Assembly: GCF_000520955.1 (NCBI RefSeq)
Contig: NZ_JACC01000044.1
Span: 1 to 55,051, forward strand
Origin: Aquimarina pacifica
GTDB taxonomy: Bacteria > Bacteroidota > Bacteroidia > Flavobacteriales > Flavobacteriaceae
Length of the DNA: 55,051 nucleotides
Reading direction: 5' to 3'
Part shown: positions 27,263 to 36,539 of the stretch, one piece after another
Layout of the letters: every line of letters starts with the position of its first letter
Position numbering within the stretch: position 1 is the stretch's first letter
Made by a program: the position numbers and the translations under genes
The notes under the pieces: generated by a model
What the model was told of the DNA's origin: nothing
Seen by the model: only the letters and a program-made list of their open reading frames with translations
Databases searched by the model: none

Positions 27263-28325
27263 GAGAAGGGATATTATAGTTTATTAGATTCGGGGTCATT
27301 GTTTTGCTTTTTGGGTAGTTTTCTACAAACCATATCATGAAGGAGGTGACGTCAATTTTATCTTCTAATAATTGTTCACGTTTTTTTCTGAACACCTCTT
27401 TTAGATCAGGGATTTTATCAAGTTCCTTTATTTTAGATAAGACACCCGTACCATTTTCGAAGTTAAAAAGGAGTCCGTGGGCAGCTTGGTCATTAATAGT
27501 TCCGGCCATTATACTGTTTATATAGATAGCAGGTGTTCCTAATACAGCAGATTCTGATGCCATAGTGGCTCCTTCGCCAATAAACATACTGGCAAAAGCA
27601 AGTGCATTGTGCATTTCTTCGGGAGGGATTTTGATTTGATACCTACTGAACTCCTCAGGCAATTGCCCTTCTGAGGAGATAAAAACGGTGTACTTTTTTT
27701 CTAAATAGGTGATTATTTCTCTTTTTTCGGATATAGATAATCCTGTTTGATTGATGTCATGACTTGCGTTCCATGAAACAAATCGTAGTATCACGTATTT
27801 TGTTTCTCTTGTTATTTTTAGAAGATCATAAATCTTTGCGTTCGGGGTAAATCGATTCGGGTGTAAATAGGCTAATTCATGATAACCTTTATACTGAATT
27901 TGTTTGTTCCCCAGATTTTTGTGAAATGAGTTAGAGGTTAATACACTTTCTGTAAAAGGCAGGTATAATCGAACTTGCTCCATGTTTCCAGTATCTTCCA
28001 TAGAGATGTGTGGGGTATTGAGAATTGCAGATGCATGTGCAGCATAGGGCGAACCATGACTCATGAAAATATCAGGCTTGAATTTGAGTCCTTGAATACA
28101 GGCCATAATATCAAATTTTAGTAAGCCAAATAGCTTTCCGAAGGTGGTATTGTATTTTTTGCCGAAAGAAACGTAGTTAAGGTTTTCTGCTTTGAGTAAT
28201 TCAATTTCGAATTCTTTTTCTCTACATGTAAACAAGAATTCATGCCCCTTTTTTTGCATTTCTTTTGCAAAATTCTTGAATAAATGAACATGACCAGGAT
28301 GGCCGATATCAATAAGGATTCTCAT
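27255..28325 (-). CDS. DUF354 domain protein (UDP-GlcNAc 2-epimerase/GT-B-like)
   Basis: This 356-residue protein begins MRILIDIGHPGHVHLFKNFA, the signature of DUF354 (pfam04007), with a two-Rossmann GT-B architecture. The conserved FIGEGATMASESAVLGTPAIYIN segment near 255 resembles the nucleotide-sugar site of UDP-GlcNAc 2-epimerases and glycosyltransferases. The exact reaction is unknown. Its position in the operon suggests a role in sugar transfer or precursor synthesis. Confidence 0.78.
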   Translation of the reverse strand: MRILIDIGHPGHVHLFKNFAKEMQKKGHEFLFTCREKEFEIELLKAENLNYVSFGKKYNTTFGKLFGLLKFDIMACIQGLKFKPDIFMSHGSPYAAHASAILNTPHISMEDTGNMEQVRLYLPFTESVLTSNSFHKNLGNKQIQYKGYHELAYLHPNRFTPNAKIYDLLKITRETKYVILRFVSWNASHDINQTGLSISEKREIITYLEKKYTVFISSEGQLPEEFSRYQIKIPPEEMHNALAFASMFIGEGATMASESAVLGTPAIYINSIMAGTINDQAAHGLLFNFENGTGVLSKIKELDKIPDLKEVFRKKREQLLEDKIDVTSFMIWFVENYPKSKTMTPNLINYNIPSHD

Positions 28326-28346
28326 TGTCTTTTGATTTTGTGGTTA

Positions 28347-29348
28347 CTACCATTTTTTTAGTGCTTTTACGGCTCTTTTTCCTATGCTGTATAATATGGG
28401 GTTAGCTATATATATAAAGCGCCCGTGTTCTACTTGTTCTCCTCCGAATTTTGATTTGAATTCTCTTACTCCATAGTCTTCATCGGGTCTCCCGGCTCCC
28501 ATAAAATCAAATCGCTGAATATCATTATTACATGCATATTGAATCGCAGACCATGTTGCAAGGATACTTGGGTAAACGTTTTTGAAAACACCATCTTTAC
28601 CACAGACATACCACTCATAAATTACTTTGTTCTCGAAAACAGGAAAAACAATGCCTCCAATGACTTCTTCCTTGTAAAAAACCAATAAAAATTTAGCTAC
28701 TTTCTGGCTCCATAGCGTTAAGAAAAAAGCAAGATCAGGGAGTGGTGTTTTTACTTTTTTCTTATACAGCGTATGTAAGATTGTATAGAAGGCTTCTATA
28801 TCAGACTGTTGATTTGCTTCATGTACTTCTGCCCCCTCTTTAAGACTTTTTTTAATTTGTCTGAGCTTACTGTTGCTCATTCTTTTTTTAACATTTTCTT
28901 CGGTATCACAGTTCACTTGAAAATTTAAATGAGGATGATATTCAAAACCTGTTTCTTCAAGAATACTTTTATATTGGTTATAAGAGTTGAAGTTGCGGGT
29001 TTCGATATAGATTACCTTACTCTTTAAATGTTTAATCACCTTTTTAAATAAGTGACTTATTTGTTCTGGTTGAGCATCAGGAGATATTACGGGGCCACCA
29101 AAAATAATAGCGCGACTTGTAAAAGACGCTTTGATTCCGCTTTCTTTCTGAATGATACCCGATACATACGCGGTTATTTTTTTTTCACTTTCAAGAGCAA
29201 AAAAAAAGGTTTCATAACCAATAGTCTTAAAAAAATGAAGTGCTTTTGGGGTTTGAAAAAAGTTTGCTGTCGTATTCTCAAAAAGTGATGCCCATTGTTC
29301 TGAAGCAATTAGGTTAACACTTGGGTGTATTGTAAAATTTTGAATCAT
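28347..29348 (-). CDS. FemAB-like GNAT acyltransferase
   Basis: This 333-residue protein of the FemAB/BioF2-like GNAT group (Acetyltransf_6) has a double GNAT-like layout. The C-terminal segment runs from VIYEWYVCGKDGVFKNVYPS to FDFMGAGRPDEDYGVREFKSKFGGE. Relatives in polysaccharide loci are thought to transfer acyl or aminoacyl groups to an amino sugar. It overlaps the neighbouring glycosyltransferase by 4 bp. Donor and acceptor are unknown. Confidence 0.78.
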   Translation of the reverse strand: MIQNFTIHPSVNLIASEQWASLFENTTANFFQTPKALHFFKTIGYETFFFALESEKKITAYVSGIIQKESGIKASFTSRAIIFGGPVISPDAQPEQISHLFKKVIKHLKSKVIYIETRNFNSYNQYKSILEETGFEYHPHLNFQVNCDTEENVKKRMSNSKLRQIKKSLKEGAEVHEANQQSDIEAFYTILHTLYKKKVKTPLPDLAFFLTLWSQKVAKFLLVFYKEEVIGGIVFPVFENKVIYEWYVCGKDGVFKNVYPSILATWSAIQYACNNDIQRFDFMGAGRPDEDYGVREFKSKFGGEQVEHGRFIYIANPILYSIGKRAVKALKKW

Positions 29349-30265
29349 AGTGCTTCGGTATATAGGTTGGTTAATTTTTTTGCAATAATATTGGCATCTA
29401 AGTGCGCTATTTGATTTCTGCCGCTAGTGTACTTTGGGTCATCATGCAAAGCATGTTGTAAGCTATTAGCGATTTCATGTGCATCAAAATCTGTAATAAA
29501 GCATCCTGAGGTTTTTCCTATAGTGTTTTTTATGTCCCCTACATCTACAGCTACAATTTTACAGTTACATGCCATTGCTTCTTTAATGACATTAGGAGAA
29601 CCCTCCCAAAGACTGGTCAATAGAATTACATCAGATGCGTTAAAATAATAAGGCATAAGCTCATTAGGGATATCTACTAAGACGTGCAGTTCTGTATCGG
29701 CTGTATCAAGTAATGAAACTGCTTTTTGTGCCAGTTGATAGTTTTTTTCTTTTCTTTTTGGGTTGGCAGCAAAAAGAATATGCTTTTTATCTTGGCTCCA
29801 TTTAGTGACGTCTAATGCAGTAGTTTTAGAAAGTTGCCGGAATTTTGTAAAATCAACGCCATTAGGAATAATGGCAACATTCGCAATTCCACATGATTTT
29901 TTCATGTCTTTTGATTTTACGATGATTTTTTCCCAAAAAAGAAGGTTACAAAATTTGATAAGGAATTTTAATAGAGGAGAAGCCTTTACATCACTTCCCA
30001 TTAAAGAAACTACTAATGGCTTTGCTCCCGCAAGTCCAGCTACAATAGCACTTAGAGAATAGTGTGCGTGTACTACATCATGTGTTTGTTCTTTTAGAAA
30101 TTTTTTAAGCAAAAAGATATGTTTTACATACCCTCGAATTCCTTTTTCTTTAATAGTAAAAAAAGAAACGTTATGCCCAATAGACTTTAGAGAGTTTCCC
30201 TGATTAAGTACCAGGGGAGAGATCCCGTTTATAGTGTTTCCGCTACTTACAAAAAGAACTTTCAT
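29345..30265 (-). CDS. Glycosyltransferase family 4
   Basis: This 306-residue GT-B glycosyltransferase has an N-terminal SSGNTINGISPLVLNQGNSL segment and the C-terminal donor-binding motif LLTSLWEGSPNVIKEAMACN (EX7E type) near residues 210-230. It is shorter than usual GT4 enzymes (about 360), but both domains are present. It probably adds one sugar to the lipid-linked repeat unit on the cytoplasmic side. Specificity is unknown. Confidence 0.85.
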   Translation of the reverse strand: MKVLFVSSGNTINGISPLVLNQGNSLKSIGHNVSFFTIKEKGIRGYVKHIFLLKKFLKEQTHDVVHAHYSLSAIVAGLAGAKPLVVSLMGSDVKASPLLKFLIKFCNLLFWEKIIVKSKDMKKSCGIANVAIIPNGVDFTKFRQLSKTTALDVTKWSQDKKHILFAANPKRKEKNYQLAQKAVSLLDTADTELHVLVDIPNELMPYYFNASDVILLTSLWEGSPNVIKEAMACNCKIVAVDVGDIKNTIGKTSGCFITDFDAHEIANSLQHALHDDPKYTSGRNQIAHLDANIIAKKLTNLYTEAL

Positions 30266-30279
30266 GGGCTACAATATTT

Positions 30280-31338
30280 TTATGAATAACTAATAGCTTC
30301 TTTTCGTTTTACTTCCTTCTTTTCTAAATACTCGACAACACCATCTACATAGGCTTTTTCTAGCGCTACTTTACCTTCTATAAATTCCCATTTTTGATAT
30401 TTCTTTATAAAATATCCTTCAGAATTTACGAGCGCTGAGGTTCCGAAATATAGAGATTGGTATTCTATTAAATAAAATGCTTTACCATCATATGCAATAT
30501 CAATTGAGGCATGAGGGACATTCATTTTTCTATAAATATCTAATGCAAAATCAAGGATCCCTTCTGGTGCTTCTGCCTGCAATCCATACTTATAATTTAC
30601 AGTACCTCCACCACTTGCTCTAATATCTCTTCCCTTTTGTATGGGCCTTTTGAAGATGTAGAGTTTTTGTCCATAAAAGAGTATTTTCCAATCATTTTTT
30701 AGATCCGGAATGAATTCCTGAATAATGAATTTTTTGCGATATACACTTTCTTTAATATACCCTTTATGTCTTATGGATCTGGCATGATCCCATAAATCCA
30801 TAAAATAGTTACGAGGTGTAGTTTTTTTTACGGTTGCTATTAATTCTTTTTCTGAATTCACCAGTTTTACTCCTCTACCCACTGCTCCTTCAGATGTTTT
30901 AAAAACTACGGGATATTGTATGTTGTTCAAATGCATCTTCAGATCTTTTAGGCAGCCAAATGCATTTGATTTAAGATTGTTGGTGTATCCCAAATAATCT
31001 CTCATAAACTCCATAAATACTTTATTGTTATTTGCACGTAAGTGAGTGTAAGCTGGCATAACATTTGCTCCCATTTGCTCTAACCCATATATAATATCCT
31101 CTATATATGATTTGTAATGATATCCAACATCTTCTGATGAAGTATAGATGATGTGCAAATCTTTGTATTGTTTACTTCGGAAATCGATTTCATTAAAGAA
31201 TTTGTATTCAAGTGTATATCCAGCTTCTTTAAAATAATGAACTAATTTCTCTTTGTCCATACCACTTCGATATGGGAAATTAAATTTCTTAGATCCAAAT
31301 ACGGATTTATAGTCTTTTAATGCTAGTATACGTTTCAT
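30280..31338 (-). CDS. ATP-grasp domain protein
   Basis: This 352-residue enzyme has an ATP-grasp fold. The typical lysine strand is YPVVFKTSEGAVGRGVKLV, the second nucleotide strand includes FIIQEFIPDLKNDWKILF, and the metal-binding end is HASIDIAYDGKAFYLIEYQSL. ATP-grasp enzymes join a carboxylate to an amine or thiol. Between the AsnB-like gene and glycosyltransferases, it may attach an amino acid to a uronic acid (inference). Starts at 31407 (TTG) and 31389 overlap the previous gene. ATG 31338 starts directly at KRILALKDY and is preferred. Confidence 0.75.
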   Translation of the reverse strand: MKRILALKDYKSVFGSKKFNFPYRSGMDKEKLVHYFKEAGYTLEYKFFNEIDFRSKQYKDLHIIYTSSEDVGYHYKSYIEDIIYGLEQMGANVMPAYTHLRANNNKVFMEFMRDYLGYTNNLKSNAFGCLKDLKMHLNNIQYPVVFKTSEGAVGRGVKLVNSEKELIATVKKTTPRNYFMDLWDHARSIRHKGYIKESVYRKKFIIQEFIPDLKNDWKILFYGQKLYIFKRPIQKGRDIRASGGGTVNYKYGLQAEAPEGILDFALDIYRKMNVPHASIDIAYDGKAFYLIEYQSLYFGTSALVNSEGYFIKKYQKWEFIEGKVALEKAYVDGVVEYLEKKEVKRKEAISYS

Positions 31339-31393
31339 TTGTTTATGTTTTCTTGGGAGACATTCATTGTAGTATGTTAATTTGAGCATACAA

Positions 31394-33163
31394 TTATGTG
31401 CTGCCAACCATTTTATTCACTTGCTGTTTTTTTTCTGGAGTACTGTCTATGTTTTTAAGAATAGATAAAGACAATAATAAGGTGTCTCGTTCTTTTTCTG
31501 GGCTATAAACGGTAAGCGCATCTAACATTTGGTTCAATTTTTTGTGATCAAAATAGATACTCTTAGTAATGTAAGGGCGAAGTTTTTCTTTATGTTTTAA
31601 GACTCCGGTAACGATTCCAAAATTATCCATGTATGTTTTTTTGACTTTCTTGACAAATCGTTTTTTAAAAAATGGATACACAATATTGATCATATAAAAC
31701 ATGTTTCGTACATCTATAGGGCGATATCCTTTACCAGTCATTTGGCGATAGATAACTGCGTTCGTTTTTCTTATGATATCAGAATAGATATACTGACCCT
31801 TAGTTCTTTTTAGCGGGTTTTGCGTAAAAAAGTCATTGTTTGTCCCTGCGTATTTTGTCTGCAATAGTGTTTTGACAAATTGGTAATCAAGAAAAGGAGT
31901 CCTAACATTGATGTATCGTTGTTGTGTGGTAATTTTTTGACCAAAGAATTTTCGGACGGTTTCTTCAAATACAAAAGTGTAGAATTGCTGATTGAGCGTA
32001 TTCTTTTGTGACAAATTTCTTTTGTATGCTAGTATCTCTTCAACTAATTCATTAAGCTCATTTACAAACTCTTTTTTATTGAGGACATTTAGAGCTATAG
32101 ATGTTTTTAGTTTTGTTCGTATGGTGTTTTCATCAGAGATAGTAAATAGATTTTTGAGGGCGACAGAAGTTACTGTTCCTGTTGCATGAAGTGCTCTGAA
32201 CAATTCGCTTCCTACATAACCAGAGAGCATATATTTTGATCGCTCACTTATTTTTTTGGTGCTATAAATGTAATGAGCCTGTAAAAAGCCGTTGCCCATA
32301 TATCCATTGGTACTATATTCATGAGCATTGTTGTAGTATTCGTTTTCTAGATATTTTTCAGAACTAATATCATAGGATTGATATGGTATGTTTAGCTGTT
32401 TTGCATTTGTTTTTGGAACTCGAACATCATCAATTTCTTCACGTCCAAAAGAAAATGTAGCGAATTTTTTGTCATGGTACATTGCGCAGCTCACAAGGGT
32501 TCTTCCATCAAATCCACTAGTAAAAGCAATATCAAAGGGTTCCTCTGGGAAATAATGTTGTGTAGTCTCGATAAACATGTCACTCAATTCATTTGCCGTT
32601 TTTCCTTTTCTTGGGGAAGAGGAGAAAAGTTCATCTATCCTCAAATGTTTATTGATGAGGACATCATGCTGTTTATTTTTAGCAAATTGAATTGAAGAGT
32701 GACATGGTAAAAGTTTAATCTCTTGATAAAGGGTCCGGTCAAAAAAACCATAATTAAATAAGAGATTTTCGAGAATGAATTTTTTGTCTAGTCTATATTT
32801 TTGAGGGCTATACTTTCTAATTAAATTTATAGAAGAAGAAACAATAGATTGGTCAACTTTATAATAAATAGGTAGAATACTAAAAAAACTAGAATATAAT
32901 GTTACGGACTTATTTTGACTTACTATGGCATAAAAGTTTCCTCTTAATTTAGGAATATCTTCGCTTTTCGAGTTTAGTAATGTTTCTTGATCTCCAATAT
33001 AGTCTCCAATAATGATGATTTGGGTATCGTTTTTCTGGCACTTAGAATATACACTATTTGTATATAGAATGAGGTCCTTACTTAACTCGATACGACTTTT
33101 GAAATTGTCAAAAATAACATCCGTTTTTTCTAGTTGGTTACGTATTATAAAATCATCAATCAT
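31394..33163 (-). CDS. Asparagine synthase-like protein lacking the glutaminase Cys
   Basis: This 589-residue protein has a degenerate N-terminal Ntn-like domain (RGNFYAIVSQNKSVTLYSS) and a C-terminal PP-loop synthetase domain. The PP-loop is TSGFDGRT (about 214-221), a variant of SGGxDS, and a second conserved motif LSGYVGSELF lies near 312-321. The protein begins MIDDFII, so the nucleophilic Cys2 needed to release ammonia from glutamine is absent. It may use free ammonia or an amino compound to amidate a carboxylate, as some polysaccharide-locus and beta-lactam synthetase relatives do. The gene lies 16 bp after the membrane-protein gene. Confidence 0.78.
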   Translation of the reverse strand: MIDDFIIRNQLEKTDVIFDNFKSRIELSKDLILYTNSVYSKCQKNDTQIIIIGDYIGDQETLLNSKSEDIPKLRGNFYAIVSQNKSVTLYSSFFSILPIYYKVDQSIVSSSINLIRKYSPQKYRLDKKFILENLLFNYGFFDRTLYQEIKLLPCHSSIQFAKNKQHDVLINKHLRIDELFSSSPRKGKTANELSDMFIETTQHYFPEEPFDIAFTSGFDGRTLVSCAMYHDKKFATFSFGREEIDDVRVPKTNAKQLNIPYQSYDISSEKYLENEYYNNAHEYSTNGYMGNGFLQAHYIYSTKKISERSKYMLSGYVGSELFRALHATGTVTSVALKNLFTISDENTIRTKLKTSIALNVLNKKEFVNELNELVEEILAYKRNLSQKNTLNQQFYTFVFEETVRKFFGQKITTQQRYINVRTPFLDYQFVKTLLQTKYAGTNNDFFTQNPLKRTKGQYIYSDIIRKTNAVIYRQMTGKGYRPIDVRNMFYMINIVYPFFKKRFVKKVKKTYMDNFGIVTGVLKHKEKLRPYITKSIYFDHKKLNQMLDALTVYSPEKERDTLLLSLSILKNIDSTPEKKQQVNKMVGST

Positions 33164-33179
33164 ATGTTGTCTTTTTATT

Positions 33180-34589
33180 TTAAATCAATTGTCTTATAGA
33201 TAGTTTAAAAACATTCCACATGAGAATGATTGCAAAAATTAATATGAGATATAGCGTCCAGTGTCTTTGTTGCTGTTTATATTTTGATACGATTCCATCA
33301 GACATAAATATGATAAGAAAGGGTAAAGAAATAATCTGAAATCGATCTTGATGGGATATTCCTGAAGCAGCAAGAACTAGTATATAAATAATGGCAAGTG
33401 AGCCTACCAGAATTGTTTTCTTCTGTTTTAATTTGATAGCTCTAATAAGCCCAAAAAAGACAAAGAAATACATCCCATTTCTGATCACCTCATTCTGAAA
33501 ATGCGCATAAATAGCTAATTGAGAAGCTTCAAAATCAAGTACCGATGGGAAGGGAGTTAAAATTGCTCCTGCGACTAATAAAGGAGCAACTAATGCCGCT
33601 GCATAATTAACTCCTCGACTTTTTGATGCACCTTCTAATTCGTTTCCGAATTGATCAGAACTAGCAGCGATCGCTTCCTCGACATAGATATCCATATGCA
33701 AAGCTTTCATTACGTAGATAGATCCTATCATTATACCTGCGACGATCAAAAAGGAAAACAAGTAATCACTTCTTTTTTTGAGCTTAAACAGGGACATTTG
33801 CAATAAGATAGCAATCAGTAAAATAGGAGCTAGTACAACCCTAAAGTAAAAAATAAGTCCAAAATGTAAGAGGATCAATGTTATGTAATAGGGACGATAA
33901 TTAAGAGATTTCGTTATTTTCATGGCAAAATAAGTAGCATTGACCAAAAGAAATATGAGTATGGTTTCTTTTAGAAACATGCCTCCGAACCATAAAAGAG
34001 GAGGCATAATCATTGCTAGAATCCCTGCTATTTTTGCTTGCTCCCCTTGATATATAATTTTAGTTATTTGATAAATTCTAAGGACAGTAAAGCTCCCTAC
34101 AATAGCATTAAATAGCTTTATGACGTAGGGTATTTTTCCGAATATGCTATATATAGCTCCTATAATAATCGAGAACCCGTAATCAGATTCACTTTTCCAG
34201 AAGGTAGACAATGACATGAATATATTTTTATTATCACGAATGGCATCGGCAACGATCACCCCAGAATAATGATAGTTCCAAGAATCTGCAGCGGATAACT
34301 CAAAAGGAAGACTGTTTGGGTCATAATTAAGAGTTATAAAATACATGCCCAGAATCCCAAGGATACGATATAGAAGACTATGAAAAAATAACTTTGTTTT
34401 GATGTTGTTTGTATTTCTCCAGAGCACCGTATATCCTCGTAACGTAGTATAAAAGAATAATATAATAGCCACCCCAATCAAAAGTATAGGTAACGGCATT
34501 ATATAATTAGGAAATATAATGATATGAAACAGGAGTACACCTGTAGAAAACAGGATGCCCAAATTTGTATTTGTTTGTGTCCAATACAT
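33180..34589 (-). CDS. Multipass membrane protein, candidate Wzy polymerase or GT-C glycosyltransferase
   Basis: This 469-residue protein has roughly ten to twelve hydrophobic helices and a large polar loop near 80-125 (LPFELSAADSWNYHYSG). That loop may hold the acidic residues of a GT-C enzyme of the ArnT/PMT type. It is the only polytopic protein in the locus besides Wzx and MBOAT, so it is the best candidate for the repeat-unit polymerase. Sequence alone does not separate Wzy from GT-C. It overlaps the GT4 gene by a single base. Confidence 0.6.
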   Translation of the reverse strand: MYWTQTNTNLGILFSTGVLLFHIIIFPNYIMPLPILLIGVAIILFFYTTLRGYTVLWRNTNNIKTKLFFHSLLYRILGILGMYFITLNYDPNSLPFELSAADSWNYHYSGVIVADAIRDNKNIFMSLSTFWKSESDYGFSIIIGAIYSIFGKIPYVIKLFNAIVGSFTVLRIYQITKIIYQGEQAKIAGILAMIMPPLLWFGGMFLKETILIFLLVNATYFAMKITKSLNYRPYYITLILLHFGLIFYFRVVLAPILLIAILLQMSLFKLKKRSDYLFSFLIVAGIMIGSIYVMKALHMDIYVEEAIAASSDQFGNELEGASKSRGVNYAAALVAPLLVAGAILTPFPSVLDFEASQLAIYAHFQNEVIRNGMYFFVFFGLIRAIKLKQKKTILVGSLAIIYILVLAASGISHQDRFQIISLPFLIIFMSDGIVSKYKQQQRHWTLYLILIFAIILMWNVFKLSIRQLI

Positions 34590-35686
34590 TAGCTCATATA
34601 ATGATATTGATAGGTTTGTTCTATTTGATTAATCTCATAATATTGCGAAAAGCTTTCTTTGGCATTTCGGGATAATTCTTTTTTTTGATGGTCGCTAAGC
34701 TCAATATATTTGGTTATCGTATTTATTAAGGAGTTTACCTCAAAATCCGGAGTTATAAATCCATTGTAATTGTCAATTACAACATCAACCATTCCGCCGG
34801 CAGGAGTTGTAATTATTGGTATTCCCATAGATAGCGCTTCTAGAGCAACAATAGGCATACCTTCTTGAATAGAGCTAATAATCATGGCATCAGCTTTTGA
34901 TAAAAAATCAGGAGCATTTTGATGGGGTCCTGCAAAAAATAAGTTGGGAGCATTAATTTTTTTTACTTCCTTGACCAATTCAGTGTGACTAGGTCTTCCA
35001 AAATGAATACACATGGCATTCGGATATTTTTTGGCAATAACAGCAAAACTTAAGGCCAACAGTTTATGGTTTTTATATTTTGATATGTTACCAATGGTGA
35101 CAAATCGCTTTCCCTTTTCTGGTGTAACCGAATATTTATTCCAGATATCTTCAATTTTGTGTGTAGTCCGTTGTATTGTATAACTTTTGATTCCGTTTCT
35201 AATCATCGTACTCCTTAGTTTTGGAAACCCTTTTTGCACATCTCTGTGAATAGAAGGAGAAATACAAACATGCAGTACTTTGGTTCTCATGAAATGTTGT
35301 AGTCTATTGAGCCAGGTCAATCTACGTTTCCAGTTACTATAGCTATTATGTACCGTGTGTACGTATTTTACTTTGGTTTTGATAAGAGCAATGCCGTGCA
35401 TATAAATCATGGCCTGGGTAAGATGAAAATGAAGTACATCAGGCTCTATATGACTAATTAGACGATACAGTTCCCAGAATTGATTACTCGTATATTTTTT
35501 TTCCCAGTTTAGATCAAAAATTTTGACTGCCGGATGCACAGACCCCTTAAAATTTCTTTCTGGATCAGTATACCCTAAGAGTATAATGGATACAGAATTG
35601 TGTTTGACTTGCTCACTGGCTAGTTGCACCACAAAATTTTCTGCTCCACCAATATTAAGGGATGGTATTACGTGAATAATTTTCAT
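34589..35686 (-). CDS. Glycosyltransferase family 4
   Basis: This 365-residue GT-B enzyme has an N-terminal MKIIHVIPSLNIGGAENFVV segment and the donor-site motif SSIQEGMPIVALEALSMGIPII near 270-290. I chose ATG 35686 because it overlaps the stop of the FkbM gene as ATGA and starts exactly at the first beta strand, whereas 35710 adds eight unlikely residues. It is probably a cytoplasmic sugar transferase for the repeat unit. Confidence 0.88.
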   Translation of the reverse strand: MKIIHVIPSLNIGGAENFVVQLASEQVKHNSVSIILLGYTDPERNFKGSVHPAVKIFDLNWEKKYTSNQFWELYRLISHIEPDVLHFHLTQAMIYMHGIALIKTKVKYVHTVHNSYSNWKRRLTWLNRLQHFMRTKVLHVCISPSIHRDVQKGFPKLRSTMIRNGIKSYTIQRTTHKIEDIWNKYSVTPEKGKRFVTIGNISKYKNHKLLALSFAVIAKKYPNAMCIHFGRPSHTELVKEVKKINAPNLFFAGPHQNAPDFLSKADAMIISSIQEGMPIVALEALSMGIPIITTPAGGMVDVVIDNYNGFITPDFEVNSLINTITKYIELSDHQKKELSRNAKESFSQYYEINQIEQTYQYHYMS

Positions 35687-36522
35687 TGTGTCATTTTTCC
35701 GTATACCCAACTATCAACTACCTCTCGCCCTGTATTATTTAGAGAAACATCAAAATTATGTTCTTCTAAAAACTGAACCACATTTTCTTTTATTTGTGTT
35801 TTGTTATCAAAAAGAAAATCATGACAAGAGATTGCAATATTTTTGGTAATTTTTATTGTGTTTTTCATTCCTTCTATCATTTGTAGTTCGGCACCCTCAA
35901 TATTCACTTTTATAAAATCAATATGATTGATGCCATTTTGTTCAACAAAATGATCTATGGTAACCCCATCTACGGGGAGTCCTTTTTTAGAAGTATTAAT
36001 AAAATCTTTTTGATAATCTTCGGTCTCCTCTATCCAGACTTTTTGATTACTATTGGTAATTGCCAGATTGAAATTTTTAAAGTTTTTGAGATTGTTTTTC
36101 TCGCACAATTGGGTTAGTTTTTGACAGCTATTCTTACTAGCCTCGATGGCATATATTTTTCCTTCATTTTCGGTTTTCTCGTTAAAGAATAGTGCTTCAG
36201 TGCCAATTCCGGCTCCAATATCTACGATAACATCTCCTTTTTTTGGGACATACATCCTGCATGCCATTCGCTCTATGAATTTGTATAATTTCTTTTTACT
36301 AAAATTGTAATAAGGTTTTTCTACCATATATAAATATTGTTGTTCACTCTTTAGCCAATACATGTCTAATTTTGGATCGTACTCTATGTCATTTTCTCCA
36401 CCCATAATCCAGGTACTGATGCGCCCAAGAAATTTTGCTTTGTATTTCTTGCCTGGGATGAATAGCGTTAGGGTATTTATCAACCCCATTGCAACTTTTT
36501 TTATAAAATTCCTCATGATCAT
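35683..36522 (-). CDS. FkbM family methyltransferase
   Basis: This 279-residue SAM-dependent methyltransferase of the FkbM/Methyltransf_21 family has motif I VDIGAGIGTEALFF near 95-108 and the family motif HIDFIKVNIEGAELQMIEGM near 199-218. In polysaccharide loci such enzymes usually O-methylate a sugar. ATG 36516 (MRNF) is an alternative start two codons downstream. It overlaps the GT4 gene by 4 bp. Confidence 0.85.
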   Translation of the reverse strand: MIMRNFIKKVAMGLINTLTLFIPGKKYKAKFLGRISTWIMGGENDIEYDPKLDMYWLKSEQQYLYMVEKPYYNFSKKKLYKFIERMACRMYVPKKGDVIVDIGAGIGTEALFFNEKTENEGKIYAIEASKNSCQKLTQLCEKNNLKNFKNFNLAITNSNQKVWIEETEDYQKDFINTSKKGLPVDGVTIDHFVEQNGINHIDFIKVNIEGAELQMIEGMKNTIKITKNIAISCHDFLFDNKTQIKENVVQFLEEHNFDVSLNNTGREVVDSWVYGKMTQ

Positions 36523-36539
36523 ATTTTTTAATTTTGTTG

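Noticed and set aside
31339..31407. Longer N-terminus of the ATP-grasp protein from TTG 31407 or ATG 31389
   Set aside because: Both overlap the end of the AsnB-like gene and add a non-family extension before KRILALKDY.
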